Positions 48,134-60,560 are shown, numbered from the stretch's first letter. The stretch is DNA of 64,000 bases from Tenebrio molitor (GCF_963966145.1 NC_091052.1:14632001-14696000); one strand, 5' to 3'. Numbers and translations are program-made. Notes: generated by a model from the sequence alone, not told the origin.

Positions 48134-49010
48134 TTTCAACGCCAGCTCTGAGGATATGTAAATCAAAGACTGTTTTGTAGGGAACAAAGAAAAGAAATTT
48201 CTTGGCCATGTTGTAGAGCTAGGACCTAAGTTGCGCAAATTTTCCCGTTGAATAATTTCGGAAAGTGTGATGTTTCGTTTGAGGTGTTCCAAATTTATAT
48301 TTAATTTTGTTGTGGTGCCATAAATTCTGGTCCACGCTGTAGACGTCGTAAACGTGCAACACCGGTCCATAAAAAATACATTTAATAGACTTCCGTGATG
48401 GGTAGTTTGTTTAGTCGGGAATAAAATTGGACGTTGCTGGCGATTGATTTGAGGTGTATCTAAAAGACATAACCGTTAAATCATGGCGGTAAAGTCGCTA
48501 ATAAAGCTCCGATATATCGTCGATATTTCTCACTTAGATAAATATTCCGCGACAAATCTCGCAATAAATTCGGCAGTTAGTAAAATCCTCGTAGCCGTAG
48601 TAATGAATGTAAAGCAAATAGTCTAATTGAGGGCCACGTGAGGGCCCATATGTGTAGACCGAGGGTTGTAAATTTACTGGCCGGGCATCCGACCGGACTA
48701 GGGCTGTTATTGCAGCGGCAAACGACGTGTTTTATATGCCATCCTTTATAAATACGATCACCTCCGATTCTTTCGATTTATCCAGTTTTGTTTTGCGGCG
48801 CTTTTTCCAAAAGACGAAGGACGAGGCACTGGATTTATGGTGATCCGCGCGACTGTCCGTTAAGGACCGCAGTAAATCACCCGTTTTTCCTTTTAATATG
48901 TGGGGTTAAGTCTAGAATATAATATTTCACCATAGCTGTTGGCACATGTATACAGCCCGACACGAGCATAAATTTCACGCCCACACACACATTTTTAAAT
49001 ATTTTATAAG
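48134..49010. other. GC-richer unique island
   Basis: Contains YCATAAA words (48367) and GGCCACGTGAGGGCCC near 48631. No exon recognised. Confidence 0.35.
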
Positions 49011-49159
49011 TGCATTTGTTAGTGTTAAAATCGGACGCGTTTAGGCAGATCGACCGATAAATTCCCAAGCTTCGACGACCAAATCCGCTCAGAAAAGGTT
49101 CAGGTCGACGGCTGTAAACACATTAGGGGCGGATGAGAACCTCAACCCCACCAGACCTA
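49011..49159. repeat. Duplicated island segment, copy 1
   Basis: GTTTAGGCAGATCGACCGATAAATTCCCAAGCTTCGACGACCAAATCCGCT-type text, followed by ATTAGGGGC and CCTCAACCCCA, aligns with 50445-50590. This copy is GC-richer and keeps CpGs that are lost in copy 2. Confidence 0.75.
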
Positions 49160-49199
49160 AACTAAAGTTTTTTTTTCACAAAGTACAAATTGAAAAAGT

Positions 49200-50440
49200 A
49201 TTGTTTGGGTTTTTGGATCTCGTACAAAAATATTTACAATTTTCTCTTTCATCTTAGCTTTTTTCTTAGTCACTCAAGGTAATTAATGACGATGCGAGAA
49301 GTTGAAAAAGACTTGAGAAATTTTTTCCGTTACGAAATCTAATTTTTTAATTTTTGCCAATTTTCAAGGAGAACTTTTGTAGAATTTTTAAAGATTAGTT
49401 CTTTCTCCAGTTATGTTTAAGATAAGTAAAAAGTAAAGAATCCAATAAGTACAAAGAATTTCCAAAAATATCTTTATTTTTAATCAAAAACGTGAAAGAA
49501 GGTGAAAAATGAGAAAGATTTGAGAATCTTAATTTTCTCTGGCTAGTCCTTAGGGACATTTTTTGTATGTATGTATGTGGGGTATTAATTTTGTGGATTC
49601 TTTTTATAGAATAAATGAAGAAACAAAGTTCAATGTGAGAATGTAATCTCTCTGTCACTAATGAAGTTTCCATGTATTTCTAAAAACATCTGGTGTGCTT
49701 CTTTTCTCTTTCTGTCAGTTAAGAATTCTTAATTATTTCTTGTGCTTTCTTTGTCGATAAATAAGAAAAAACTCAAAAATTCTATCTTTGTAGGGCATTT
49801 TAAAAATTGTTGATTTAATAAAATGTGAGTGTAGAAGTGAACGATTTGAGAATCAAATCGTTCTCTTTCTAATTAGAAAAATATTCAAAAACTTAATCTT
49901 CGTCGGCTTTGAGAATCGAAGAATCTTTCTCTGTGCTCCTTAGAAACATTTTTTTCAAAGATATTTATTTATTTTTTGGTTTTAGAGAATAAATCGAAGG
50001 ACATTAAGATAGAAAACAATACGAGAGTCTAATCTTTCTCCGATTGGAGAATCTCTAACTAATAATCCGTATTATGCAAGAAATTTATGCACATATTTCT
50101 AAAAATATCTCTTGTGTGTTTCTTTTTCAAAGACGTAAATGTGCAAAATTCCACGTTTATGGAGAATTTAGTTTTTTTCTTTTTAATTATTTTTGAAAAA
50201 ACTTCCGTGGCTATCCAGAACAAAAAAATATCTGTTATTTTGTGTTTCTGCTTCAAAAACTAAATTTATAACAACGCAAACGTGAGAAAAATGAATAAAA
50301 TATTACATGTTCTGTTTTGCTTGATCGAATATTTTCAAAAACATTTCACCACTTAAATTTCTTTTAAATTCTCTTCACAAAATTCGAATGATATTTTAAA
50401 AATCACAATTTTGTTAATTTGCGTTTTTGAATATTTCTTC
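49200..50440. repeat. Degenerate GAGAAAGATT/AATCTTTCTC repeat region
   Basis: Same word family as 43.96-45.34 kb (AGAAAGATTTGAGAATCTTA, TTCTCTTTCT, TTTCTAAAAACATCT). It includes GTATGTATGTATGTGG near 49565 and separates the two copies of the duplicated island. Confidence 0.6.
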
Positions 50441-50444
50441 ACAA

Positions 50445-50590
50445 ATGCATTTACAAGTGTTGAAATTGGACGGATTTAGGCAGACATCCAGCAATAAATT
50501 TCAAAGCTTCAAGGACTAAATCCGCTTAGGTCGCCATCTGCAAACTCCATTAGGGGCCGGACCCAAACACCTCAACCCCAATGGACTCAA
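50445..50590. repeat. Duplicated island segment, copy 2 (decayed)
   Basis: GATTTAGGCAGACATCCAGC, then AATAAATTTCAAAGCTTCAAGGACTAAATCCGCT-type text, ATTAGGGGCCGG and CCTCAACCCCA align with 49011-49159 at about 70-75% by eye. It has lost several CpGs, as expected of a relaxed copy. Confidence 0.75.
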
Positions 50591-50879
50591 AAGAAGGGGT
50601 TGCGCAGCTCAAGCACAAAAGTATTGTACTTTTTCTAATTTTTAAAATGCAAGCTTGCGAAAATAAAAATGAAAAGAAGCATCGTCTGGCGCTTTGGTCA
50701 TTTTGAATCACTTCGAAACAAAAATATTTACAAAATTGTGTCACTGGAAAGAGTCTAAATCGAGTAAATAACAAAGTATGGCAACTTAGCACTGGCAGAA
50801 AATTTTTCCACAACGAAGATTTCACATTTTCTCTTCGTTTCTTCTTTTTTCTCCTTTTAAAAAATATTCTTCGCATGTT

Positions 50880-52200
50880 AATAAGAACTTGATTGGGTGA
50901 GGGTTAATGGAGTAGCTCCTGGGTTACTCCAGCGCACCAGATACCGTCGGAACCTCGCTCTCTTCACTCTTCTTCGCCTATTTTTACCCGACCCATAGTT
51001 CATTAAAAACAATGAATCACGATTTCGTCTGCATCACCTCTCCTCTCTCCTCCAAATAAAACCGAACAGGTGGTTTTATTTTTAGAAATAAATTGGTGGC
51101 ATGACAGGTCTCGAAAAAATATGCATTTTCTACCATTTCATGTTTATCTCTCGCATAAATATTGTCGATACCGATCTCAGACTAAATGTTGACACCGACA
51201 GCGACTTTACCAAATTTCGCAATTCAGACATTTGTTCGTGAAAGTTTTTCTGTCTAGTTTTCTAGTCCTGTTTTGTATTTGGCGATTTGTTTGTGTGTGT
51301 GGTGTGTGTCGTCATTGACCCAAAACTGGCGCCGGATTCTTCCAGGGATTAAGATAAGATTTATGTTTTGCCGAATCAGTGGAGAAATGTGGGGTATGTC
51401 GATCGGGGTGCGATTCTTTATTATATCATGTAGCTTAATTATCACCCCGGTAATGGAATAATCGTGCCAAATTCATTAGCTTAATTAAGCCGTTCGTGCT
51501 AATCAATCAGGTTTAATTATGTCGGTGTCAGAAACTGGATTTTTTCGATGTCGTCCAATGGCATTTTTCGAGAACTTCGCATTTGACTTGTCAGCGCACT
51601 ATGAATAAGTGTTTTATTCGTGTTTGGGTATATTACTCATTTAAATAACCTTTGTGAAAGAATAAATTAATTACGTTGAGTTTTACGTTTGTTTATGGCC
51701 AGAATCTTGGATTGCCAACACCGGATCGTAGCTTACAAAATTTACTGTCCGGTTTTGACGTCAAATTTTCGAATTTTTTTGCTTTATGTAACCGCGTCCA
51801 GTTCGAGATCTCAGATTAGAAACACATTTTGGTCACAGTTTTCACCCAAATCGTTGAAAAACAGACTCTAATAATAATTTTTGGATGTTATTGCTCCTCG
51901 AATTTCATCAAACATTCGAGATATCGCCTCGTGTTAAAGGCTAATATGTTTGTTTATTTGCTTAATAAGTTTGTCTCGCAGCTTATAAATAAAATAAATG
52001 TCTGGCCGGCATAAATTGTAACTTTATGGATGAATGCGGCGTAGGAAAGTGAAAACGTTTATGAAATCCAAGATGATCAATTGGGCAAAAAATTCATACT
52101 GGTACTACCGGGCGATGTAATAACACTAATTGGCGAAAAGTGCTTAAAGACAGCAGATGAGTTAATAGGAAACGCTCGAAAAAAGGACAAGGTGGTATTA
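50880..52200. other. Unique DNA, no gene seen
   Basis: Mixed composition. Contains GT-rich TTTGTTTGTGTGTGTGGTGTG near 51286 and ATTAGCTTAATTAAGC near 51475. No exon supported. Confidence 0.4.
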
Positions 52201-53000
52201 TCGGTGCTAAATCAAAAGCTATGAGGGCTCGAGAGCAGGAGGCGATAAAGAAAAAGGGAATTAATGGGAAATGGGATAAGGTGCTTTGGAATCACGGCAG
52301 TTACAGAGTGGTTCAAAGAAACTGGAGAAAAAAAATTCTAGGATCCATGTGGAGATTTTTTAAATTTGTTGTCAAATTGGAGAAGGGAAAATTTTTGGTA
52401 GAGACGGTAGAGACGTAGTTGAAAGAAATATGAAGGTAGGAACTAGACAAGATTTGAATTGTAACGAGTGCAAGTAGAAGAAGAAAACTAGAAGCGGTGA
52501 GATAATCTAGGAAGCGAGAAAATACTAGAACTAGAATTTCATTCTGTTGTGAAGTTCTGAAAGTAGAAGAGATGGAGACAAAGAGCAAGCAAAGGAGGAT
52601 TTTGAAGATCGTCAAGAGAAGTTAATAGAATACATAGATGAAAGTAGTGAAGGAACACAACATTTTTGAAAAGGAAAATCGAAGTGGTAAAAACAGGAGC
52701 AACAAGAGAATTGAGGAATAAACATTTCTTCAAAAAATTTTTCATTGGAGGACTTGGAGCGAAAGATCTAGAATTCTTTGGTTATTGATGGTGGGAAAAA
52801 GTATTAATGGCAACAAGATGATGTGGAAAGCAAGATTGTGCTAGAATTGAAAATGCAGTTGGTAGTTTGAACTTTGAATCGAATTAAAAATTCTGTTGTG
52901 ATGTCCAAAAAATTGGCAAAACTAGAAGGATCTAGATGAGTTTGTGAATCTTTCTTTTGCTTATTTTTCAAAGATATTGTTGTTGAAAATTGTCCGAAAT
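52200..53000. repeat. Purine-biased degenerate DNA
   Basis: The plus strand is rich in GAAGTAGAAGAGA, CTAGAA and AGGAAG words with no stable unit. The long minus-strand frames are pyrimidine-strand artefacts. Confidence 0.5.
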
Positions 53001-54050
53001 AATCGAAATTCCCAAGTTATCTGCCTCGTGCAAAGATAAATTCCCCATTCGTGACTGCTCAGTCGTCTCGTCGCATTTTTCGTTGTTTCATTAATCCATT
53101 CCATTTTTCCCCCGAGTCTGATACGATATCAGTGTTAATGTAATCAAATTCAATTAATTAGTTGTTTGGTTGTGTGAAAGCTTATTTATTCGAGTGACCT
53201 GCAAGTTATCTCCATAGCTCCGAAGTTTAGTTAAAAATCAAACATTCTCGCACTGGAAATAACCAAACATAAACCGTTTGCAATACATTTATTCATTCAT
53301 TGTATATTCAAATTAATAACCGCTGCCTAGAGTGAAACGCTCGCCATTCCTCATCATAAAACAAAGTAATTCTCTTATAAATGACCTGTCACGGATTAAC
53401 CTGCACCCTTTCAATCTTACATTCACATCAGCCGTCGATTAATCGGGAAAAACTCGACCAATTAGACCATCCTGGAGGTAATTGATACAATTTCTCCTCC
53501 CCGAATATGACACTAAACGCAACCGACTTTATTTTAATTAGAGAGACACATCGCAACGTTGTACACATTTCGCAAAGTTTGCACTAAATAAATCGGGACA
53601 TAAATCAGACCTGGTAATGAAATACCTATATGACATAGCTGAGGCGCGATAACTTACAGGGAAGTTAGTGAATATGCTCGTGTACAGAGCGTGGAAGTTC
53701 TCGCCAAGCTGGAAACTTGAAGCTTCGCCATAATTGCACGCTATAAATACGTATCAGATATGAGCAATTAGAAACTAGAAACATGCAGTAGCGCAAGACG
53801 CACGCCGAAGAGGCCTTTCTTTCAACTTTAATGGACCCCAAACACACCCACGGAGGAGTAATCGCCGACTAGGAGCGAGCGAATTGCTTATTTCGGACGA
53901 GGTAATTACGCCGAGATTGCGATCGCAACGACGAAAGAGCTGAACACCCAAGAAAGAGTGATTCATTTATGACAGGTATGCGGCGGAAGAGGTGTACCGC
54001 AGGGATACTCGTCAGGTCCAATTCTTTCACGTTGAGGACAAGTAAGAGTT
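53000..54050. other. Unique island
   Basis: No exon or repeat recognised; moderately GC-rich near 53.6-54.0 kb. Confidence 0.35.
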
Positions 54051-54059
54051 TTGTGGTCT

Positions 54060-54720
54060 AAGGGGACGAAGATGCACTGGATTGGGATCTTCAAAGGCCA
54101 GGAAAATAAAAAGAAGAGAAGAAATGCAAGAGTACTACTTGGGGCAAGTGGAATATGTGAAATACCAGAAGATTTCAGTCTGTAGACAGAAGCAGAAGGG
54201 ATGGAAGAGTTAAAAGTAGAAGTTAAGAACTAAAACACTTCAACCAAAACGAGAACCAAGAAAATATTTAGCAAAAAATACATAGTAGAAGATAGAAGTG
54301 GATATGAAGAACAAATTAGAAAGAGAATACTTATGGAGGTTTGGAAAAGGATTTAATAACTCCATAGAAGGAGAAATCGTACAGATATGTTGGTAAAAAA
54401 AAAGAAATTGAATTGAAGAAATGGTTAAGATATTGCACAGAGAAAACTTCAAATGGAAAAAAATGTATTTGGAAAAAGAAAATGAAGGGAAGGTTTGAAG
54501 GAAGTGGCAAAAGAGCTAAGACCAAGACCAAGAGAGAGCTAGACAAGGCATGAAGATCGACGAGTATGAAATAAAAAATTTTTTGGTGAAAGTCATGGAA
54601 ATGGAGAATGAAGAATTTGGAATTTTGCTAGTTCGAGATGTTGGTGATTTGGAGCAAAAATGAAGAAGCTAGGGTAGTTCCATGAAGGGAAAACTTGCCG
54701 CAAGAAATAATGATTTGTTG
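54060..54720. repeat. Purine-biased degenerate DNA
   Basis: As at 52.2-53.0 kb: AGAAG, GAAAAAG and GGAAGTGG words on the plus strand. No gene seen. Confidence 0.5.
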
Positions 54721-56060
54721 TTGCGCCGGTACCACTCTGTCGGTGGTGCTACCGGTTTTGCTGTACTAGTTTTGTGAAAACGGTCGGTGAAAATTTGTCC
54801 TGGCAGTACCGTCGGCACGATCCGTGCGAATAATCTCGTTTAAATTTAATGAACTCCGTCGAGCGCGCATCTATGAAACAATCCCGTTCATAAATCAGTC
54901 TAAAAAAGAAGAACCACATAAAAAGATATGCGCATTAGCATGACATAAAAGTCTCCTCGTTTAATTTTATTTTTGTACTTTGTTTTTTCGACGTTGGAGT
55001 CTTTTAAAATAAATGCCAGTGACATCCTCACTGTCAAGTAAACCCACGTTATTCCGTTTAAAAGGTCGACCGTCGTTTTTGTAAGGAGTAGTCTCCCCAA
55101 AGTCACCTTTAGTGGCCATGTTACGAAATTCATTCGTCGGAATGTAACGGCAACCGAGCGCAGTAGGCCGTTTTTGTGGCGGCGTAATTACGTATAGGCA
55201 TTTTCGTTGGTACTGCTCGACGCGGTGGTACTACCTGAAAAAACCCACCGGAGCTCCGCGCGCACATCATAATCGCTCCCTTGTGCGGTACTCACTTTGT
55301 TCTTGTTTGTTCCAGGTACGAAGCGTCCATTCCGGCTCTATTATCGGCTAATTGTTCTTGTTTAGTAGCTCGACTTGTAACTGTAAGTACAATTTTGCAA
55401 GAACTTTATTAGCGGCACTAAATCTCCAGCGGTTCGAGAACCGCGAGCGCTTTTTTCGCGCTCTCTCGGGTACCGCGGAGCGACCAAGAACCTTCCGACG
55501 TTTATGCAGATTTTCCCAGATGGACGTTATCAGCGCGCATGATGTATAGAGTTCAATTATACAGTAACATGGCATTGTTTTAGAGGTTGACAGTAACACT
55601 GATTGATGGAATATCGGGTCGGCGATGCGTGTAGCTGAATTACCCGGAGACTCCGGTCGGGGCAGTTTTTTCGGTACCACGGTGTCGTCTTATTGAGAAA
55701 TCACGATAGAAACGGTACTTCATGAATTAGGGATTCCGTCGTAATTTCACCCGTGGTACCGATCTGCTCCGCCTAACATCTATATTTTTCGTCTTCATCA
55801 TTCCTTCGCTCCCACTATAATTTACCACCGCGTTTTTATGGGCACGTTACGCAACGCTCCACTAATGAATTCAGTTATTAAGAAAATGGTAGATTGCCCG
55901 CTGCGATTTTACCTCGTTCGGACTAGACAAATTGGGCAGGCGTCCATCCGTGTCTTGTATCTAGTCCCATTATGGCACTCGGATACCATTTTTATTGTCA
56001 AGAAAAACAAAATGTTCACCGGGGACACATAATTTTTCGGGGATATTGTCCCACCGACCG
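54721..56060. promoter_or_regulatory. GC-richer island with a GGTAC-word cluster
   Basis: CCGGTACCAC (54728), GTGGTGCTACCGG (54744), GGTACTGC (55209), GGTGGTACTACC (55225), CGGTACTCAC (55287), GGGTACCGC (55468), CGGTACCACGG (55672), ACGGTACTTC (55713) and GTGGTACCGATC (55754) fall within 1.1 kb. Such spacing suggests repeated binding sites or decayed repeat relics. It contains the candidate exon at 55316. Confidence 0.35.
55316..55382 (+). CDS. Candidate 67-nt internal exon
   Basis: Acceptor ACTTTGTTCTTGTTTGTTCCAG ends at 55315 and donor GTAAGTAC starts at 55383; both are near consensus. Only one frame is open across the exon: 1 nt, then YEASIPALLSANCSCLVARL plus VT, ending in phase 0. The 1-nt entry phase fits the 2-nt exit phase of the exon at 45830-45986 (one chance in three). 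No domain recognised. It lies in a GC-richer island with repeated GGTACC/GTGGTAC words. Confidence 0.35.
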
Positions 56061-56905
56061 TTCACTTCTTCACTCGGTCTCGACCAGTAAGTGAAGGTCG
56101 CAAACTGATTTAAAAAATATTCACGGTTAGGACCGTTAGAGACATGTTAGAATTTTGAAAGCGCTAGAAATTTGTGGTCGGTTTGGAGTATGCAAAAGAA
56201 GAGTACAAGACCTACGGATTGATGGACGTAAATCTTCACGAAATGTCAAAATACAGTTAGTATCGTGCTGCAAAAGAGCCGACCCAACATATAATTAAAA
56301 AAAATTGTTGAGTGGTTTATGTGCTGGGAATGTTTAAATGTTTCGGCCGGTGCCCTGCATTTCAATTCAAATTCGGTGCTCTGCAAAAATTCTTCCGTCA
56401 TGTCTTCCCTTTTTTAAATTTTGATTCTCATCTGTTTTGTGAGTTGAAGAATTTGTCAGTATGGCAGAAATCATAAACACTACTTAAATGCCAAATTGTG
56501 GAGAGTTTTGTGGTTCTAAATGTTAAAATGGCTCGCTAAAAAATTAACAGTGCCACAAAAAATACATGATTTCATAGTAGATTGTATCATTAAGAGTAGA
56601 AGGTTGTTTTATGCTTCGACCAGTGCGGCCTCGACTTCGTCTCGGTCTCAATCACCGGGCTCAGCACAAAAAGACTCACTTCTACTCTTTCTACTATTTT
56701 TGAAGAATGTTTCCAAGTTTCTAGTTCCACGCTAAATTTAGGCAAAGTCACAAAACTCTTATCGTTCTAGGAAATTGCTTCACTCTAATTTTACAAAATT
56801 TGTGTCAAAATTTTTGTAATTTTTTATTAGTCTGGTAAGTGAAAAAGTTCTTTCAAAATCTTCTAAATTAACACAAGTAGGGTTCTGATACAGACCGATT
56901 GTACC
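56061..56905. other. Mixed unique DNA
   Basis: No exon, RNA gene or transposon end recognised. A 71-codon frame at 56520-56735 with a Ser-rich middle has no context. Confidence 0.4.
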
Positions 56906-56907
56906 TA

Positions 56908-57570
56908 CAGGGTGATTCAAGTTTTACCGCCCGAGCGAAAACACACACTTCTAATCTATTGAAAATTCTCAAAAAATTCAGGAATGATTGTGTCACGCTG
57001 TAGAACATTCGGTATAAAAATTTCAAATTTTTTAATGAAACGAGTAAATATTTATTTCGTTTTAATTAAATAACCGCTACATTAATTTACATAATTTTTC
57101 ACTGAGAATCCTTTCAAACATTCAGGAAAAATTTGATGTCATTGAAATCATGAAGCATCACCGGTTTTTTAAATAAATGGAATTGTAATTAAAGTGCAAA
57201 ATTTAGCTATGATTAATTATTAAATTGGGCGGTCACTTCAACAATAGAGGTTATTTATGGTACCCTTAAGGGACTAAAGAATTACTAGAAAAGTTGTCAA
57301 CAGATGTTTCCCAACAAAGAGGTATTTATTTATGACACTGCAGTTGTAAATCGTGATCATTTTTCCCTGCTAATGTTAAAATTGGAATAATTCAAAAACT
57401 AATCCTTTTCTTTTGATGCGAATTTCATAAATATGTTTTTTGAATTAATTGTGAATTATGAAAAAAAATTTTTTTTGGTCAAAATCAATTTTTTTAATTT
57501 TATGGCTCTGAATGAAGTGATATTTTTTAATAAGGTTAATCGTGCGGGCGGTAAAACTTGAATCACCCTG
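56908..57570. mobile_element. Tc1/mariner-type MITE, 663 bp, perfect 26-bp TIRs
   Basis: CAGGGTGATTCAAGTTTTAC continues CGCCCG at the left end and is exactly inverted at the right end (CGGGCGGTAAAACTTGAATC, then ACCCTG). Both ends are flanked by TA (56906-56907 and 57571-57572), the target duplication of Tc1/mariner elements. The interior is AT-rich with no transposase frame, so it is non-autonomous. The intact TIRs suggest relatively recent activity. Confidence 0.93.
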
Positions 57571-57572
57571 TA

Positions 57573-58669
57573 CATATGACAAAGTTTTTGTCCTTTCCTG
57601 GTTGTTCAGAATCTACGAGGACATTTTTTAACAATAATTTTTGTTGTAGATTCAAAACGTCGTTAAATTAGCACCAATATCTAGATATTTTTTTCTATCC
57701 ACCAACTAAGTACTTAATTAAGCATTAATGTAGATTACACCTGACATTAACCTTACCAATAAATAATCCCGTTATCTGGATTTTTTTTCAACCTTTTTTC
57801 CGAATGTGCGAAAAAGCGAAGCATTTGTTACCGCACCTAGCTATCTTAATGCACGCTTTCTAACACGGCAACAGTTATCGTTAGTGGAAGTTATATTTCT
57901 AATTTAGCTTCTTATTAACCGTCCATACACATAATAGATAGGTGTAGATAATAAACCAATTAAACATACCACTTGTATCAGTTAACCATGACTCGCTACT
58001 ACATTTTGTCTAGTTATAATTTAGTACAAGAAAATAACTCAATTTTGGTGGATGACGTAATTAATTAAAATTTTGATTTATGATTTATTCCGTGGACGCT
58101 CGTTTATTAGCTCTCATTATTCCACCGGAAAAAACAAACGAGTTCGTCTCAGATTGAGATGTTGGGTCAATTAGTTAGCGCAAGATTTTTGTGAGAAAAG
58201 TGTTGGGTCGTCGTTCCTGCTGGACTGGGTCCAGTCCTGCTGGTGTATTTTTCAACCGCTCCTAATTTCTTAATCCGACTAAAAATTCCTCGTAGCCTCG
58301 GACCTCCGGTTCACGGCGAGCCAGAACCAGTTTGTGTGAAAGCTTATCTCCAGCCCACATACCACTTACATAACCGAGTCCCGAAATTTCGGCAACATGG
58401 CCGCCCAGCAAACAACTTTTTACCGACGGATCGACCGAATTGATTAGAGAGCCTCCCCGTCTTTGGTTTTTTTCCGTAATTGCGGAAGCTATAACTCCGG
58501 AGCTCTCAGTCCGCCTCTGAATAATAAATCGGTCTAATCGGAGCCGGAGTTCCGGAATCAAAAATGCCGTCTCCGATTTTTTCCCTCTCGTTTTGCGTAA
58601 ACACGGCCCAATTCGTCCACGGTCCTTCGCAGGACATGTATTATTGATGCGACGCGGTGGCCGACGCTG
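57573..58669. other. Unique island
   Basis: AT-rich to about 58.1 kb, then GC-richer. Opposed frames at 58243-58561 have no family signature. Confidence 0.35.
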
Positions 58670-58689
58670 CCTATTTAGCGCTAAATAGG
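58670..58689. promoter_or_regulatory. Perfect 20-bp palindrome
   Basis: CCTATTTAGCGCTAAATAGG reads identically on both strands with no spacer. It sits in a GC-richer island with no transposon context, so it is more likely a dimeric protein-binding site than a TE end. Confidence 0.6.
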
Positions 58690-60560
58690 TAGTGAAAAGT
58701 AAATTTCACGTCCAGGTGCCAGGTACATGCTGGTGAATTTTAAACGACGCGAAGGACTTCATTATTTGCCAAGGAAAAATTCGCCAGTCCTTATTTCCGC
58801 GTTTCGGGATCTATTTTCGATTCACGTTTTCGGTAGCGCTGAATTATGCATTAGAACGTAACGGTAACACTCAGGATGTTACAACACTCCTCGTAATTTC
58901 GACGCGACTCGATCACTCCTCCAGGACCAGTCTACATTTTTTTCTTTCACTTATCCCAGAAAAATCTCTTCGTTTCTCCTGGTACAGCTGAATTTTTTCC
59001 CTCCGAAACTTTGTCCCACTTTTTGCAATCCCGTGATTAAAGACGTCTTGTCCCTGCTCCAACCCTTCCTCTTTTGCGGTAGTAAACAAGTGAAAACTTG
59101 AAGAGCAAGTCAGAAGTGTTGTGTTGCCTCTTAACTAACACCAACCACACGATTACCTCGCATATTATTCCTTGTTCTTTTTGCAGGACATAAATTTGAT
59201 TAATTAATCCAAAGCGCAGACTTTCCTCGGCGCTGCGGCCGCATTACCGTCAGCTTCCAACTTTACATCGTCATAATGGGCGCCGTATGAGATCGCGCAC
59301 CGTTCTGTTGACCACAATATCCATTCGGCTGTACAATTTCCTTTTCCCGGCGCCAGAGATTTGAATTCCTCCGGTGCGTGTGTGTATTTTTTTTGCAGAA
59401 AACTCCAATGATGTCATTTGAAGTTTGTATGGCGGTCGCGTCGCGATTAGCATTTTTCGCCGCTACATACGGAATGAGTCGGTGTGTAGTGGGCTTAATA
59501 CAGATATTACTCGGATTTGTTATCGGTTTAATCAAAGTTTTTGCTTCCAAGGAAGTGGCACATAATCCGGTGCCATGTACGTCCATATAACGCCATACAA
59601 TTGACTCGCCAGTCCATAAATCTTGGCCACTGTGTTCACATTAGCCGCTACATTGATTACATGCATCGTCCACACAGCCGAAGTGAACTGTGCGCAATTT
59701 GTTGCAATAAACAATGCACTTGGTCGGCCGCTTCTCAATCCACTTGAATTTTTTTTGGGACTTTTTCCACCCGTAATAACTCCATCAGCGCAACAAATAA
59801 CTCCGACGCATAAATAAAATTACACTCAAAGCCCCTAATTAATGGCTCCTTATAATTTAATAACCGGCTACTGCATAAATCTCGCCATCATGTGTCAAGA
59901 TGGCGGCGGTGCGCGCCTCCTTTGTTTTTGGTGGAGCTCGGCCAAGATATTTTGCACTTCTTCGGGACAGAAATATCGGCGTGCAGACGCATCACCTGTC
60001 GGCATCTCTTCAAAGGGACTCTCACGCATCTCATTAACCTAGAACAGGCGCGCTCCATCATTTGCTTAATTACGCTCGAACCGAAAAACGAACGAGACCG
60101 AAGTGATTGCTTCTGCACAAGATCTCGCATTTTTTGCCAAGGGAAAAGAACAGATTTGGCGAGAAAGCAACCCGGAGGTGGCTGCTGTGAACGGGGCTTA
60201 AGCACAAGTAAACAATTTACGTAGGCTGAGATTCGCGAAGACGTTTTCGAACAGATTCTAATGCACGTGCAGGCAAAAACATGTTTTTCAAGCAAAAATT
60301 AAAATTTATCCAGTGTTCCAGGCAGTGGAGATTTTTTTCGGTGTCGCTGATTGATTCGTACGGTTTTCACGTCAAATTTCATAATCAAACAATTAATCAG
60401 TCGACTTCGGAGTGCGATCGAGGCATCATTTTGAACTGTGGTGGTTGTCACATCCCTTACAATTTTTTTGGAAATTTTTTAGTACCAAAGGGAGAAAATT
60501 TTCAAAAATTTTGTATTGAAACAGTGCAAATTGAAGAATTTCTTGTTGATTAACGATGAA
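58690..60560. other. Regulatory-like island; weak exon candidate at 59399
   Basis: GTGTGTATTTTTTTTGCAG ending at 59398 is a good plus-strand acceptor, followed by about 63 open codons (KTPMMSFEVCMAVASRLAFF...) rich in hydrophobic residues. The opposite strand is also open over 59532-59738 and looks equally protein-like, so I do not call a gene. CCATAAATC (59614), TTGCAATAAACAATG (59702) and TTGATTACATGCATCG (59655) look like homeodomain/Fox-type sites, favouring an enhancer. Confidence 0.3.
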
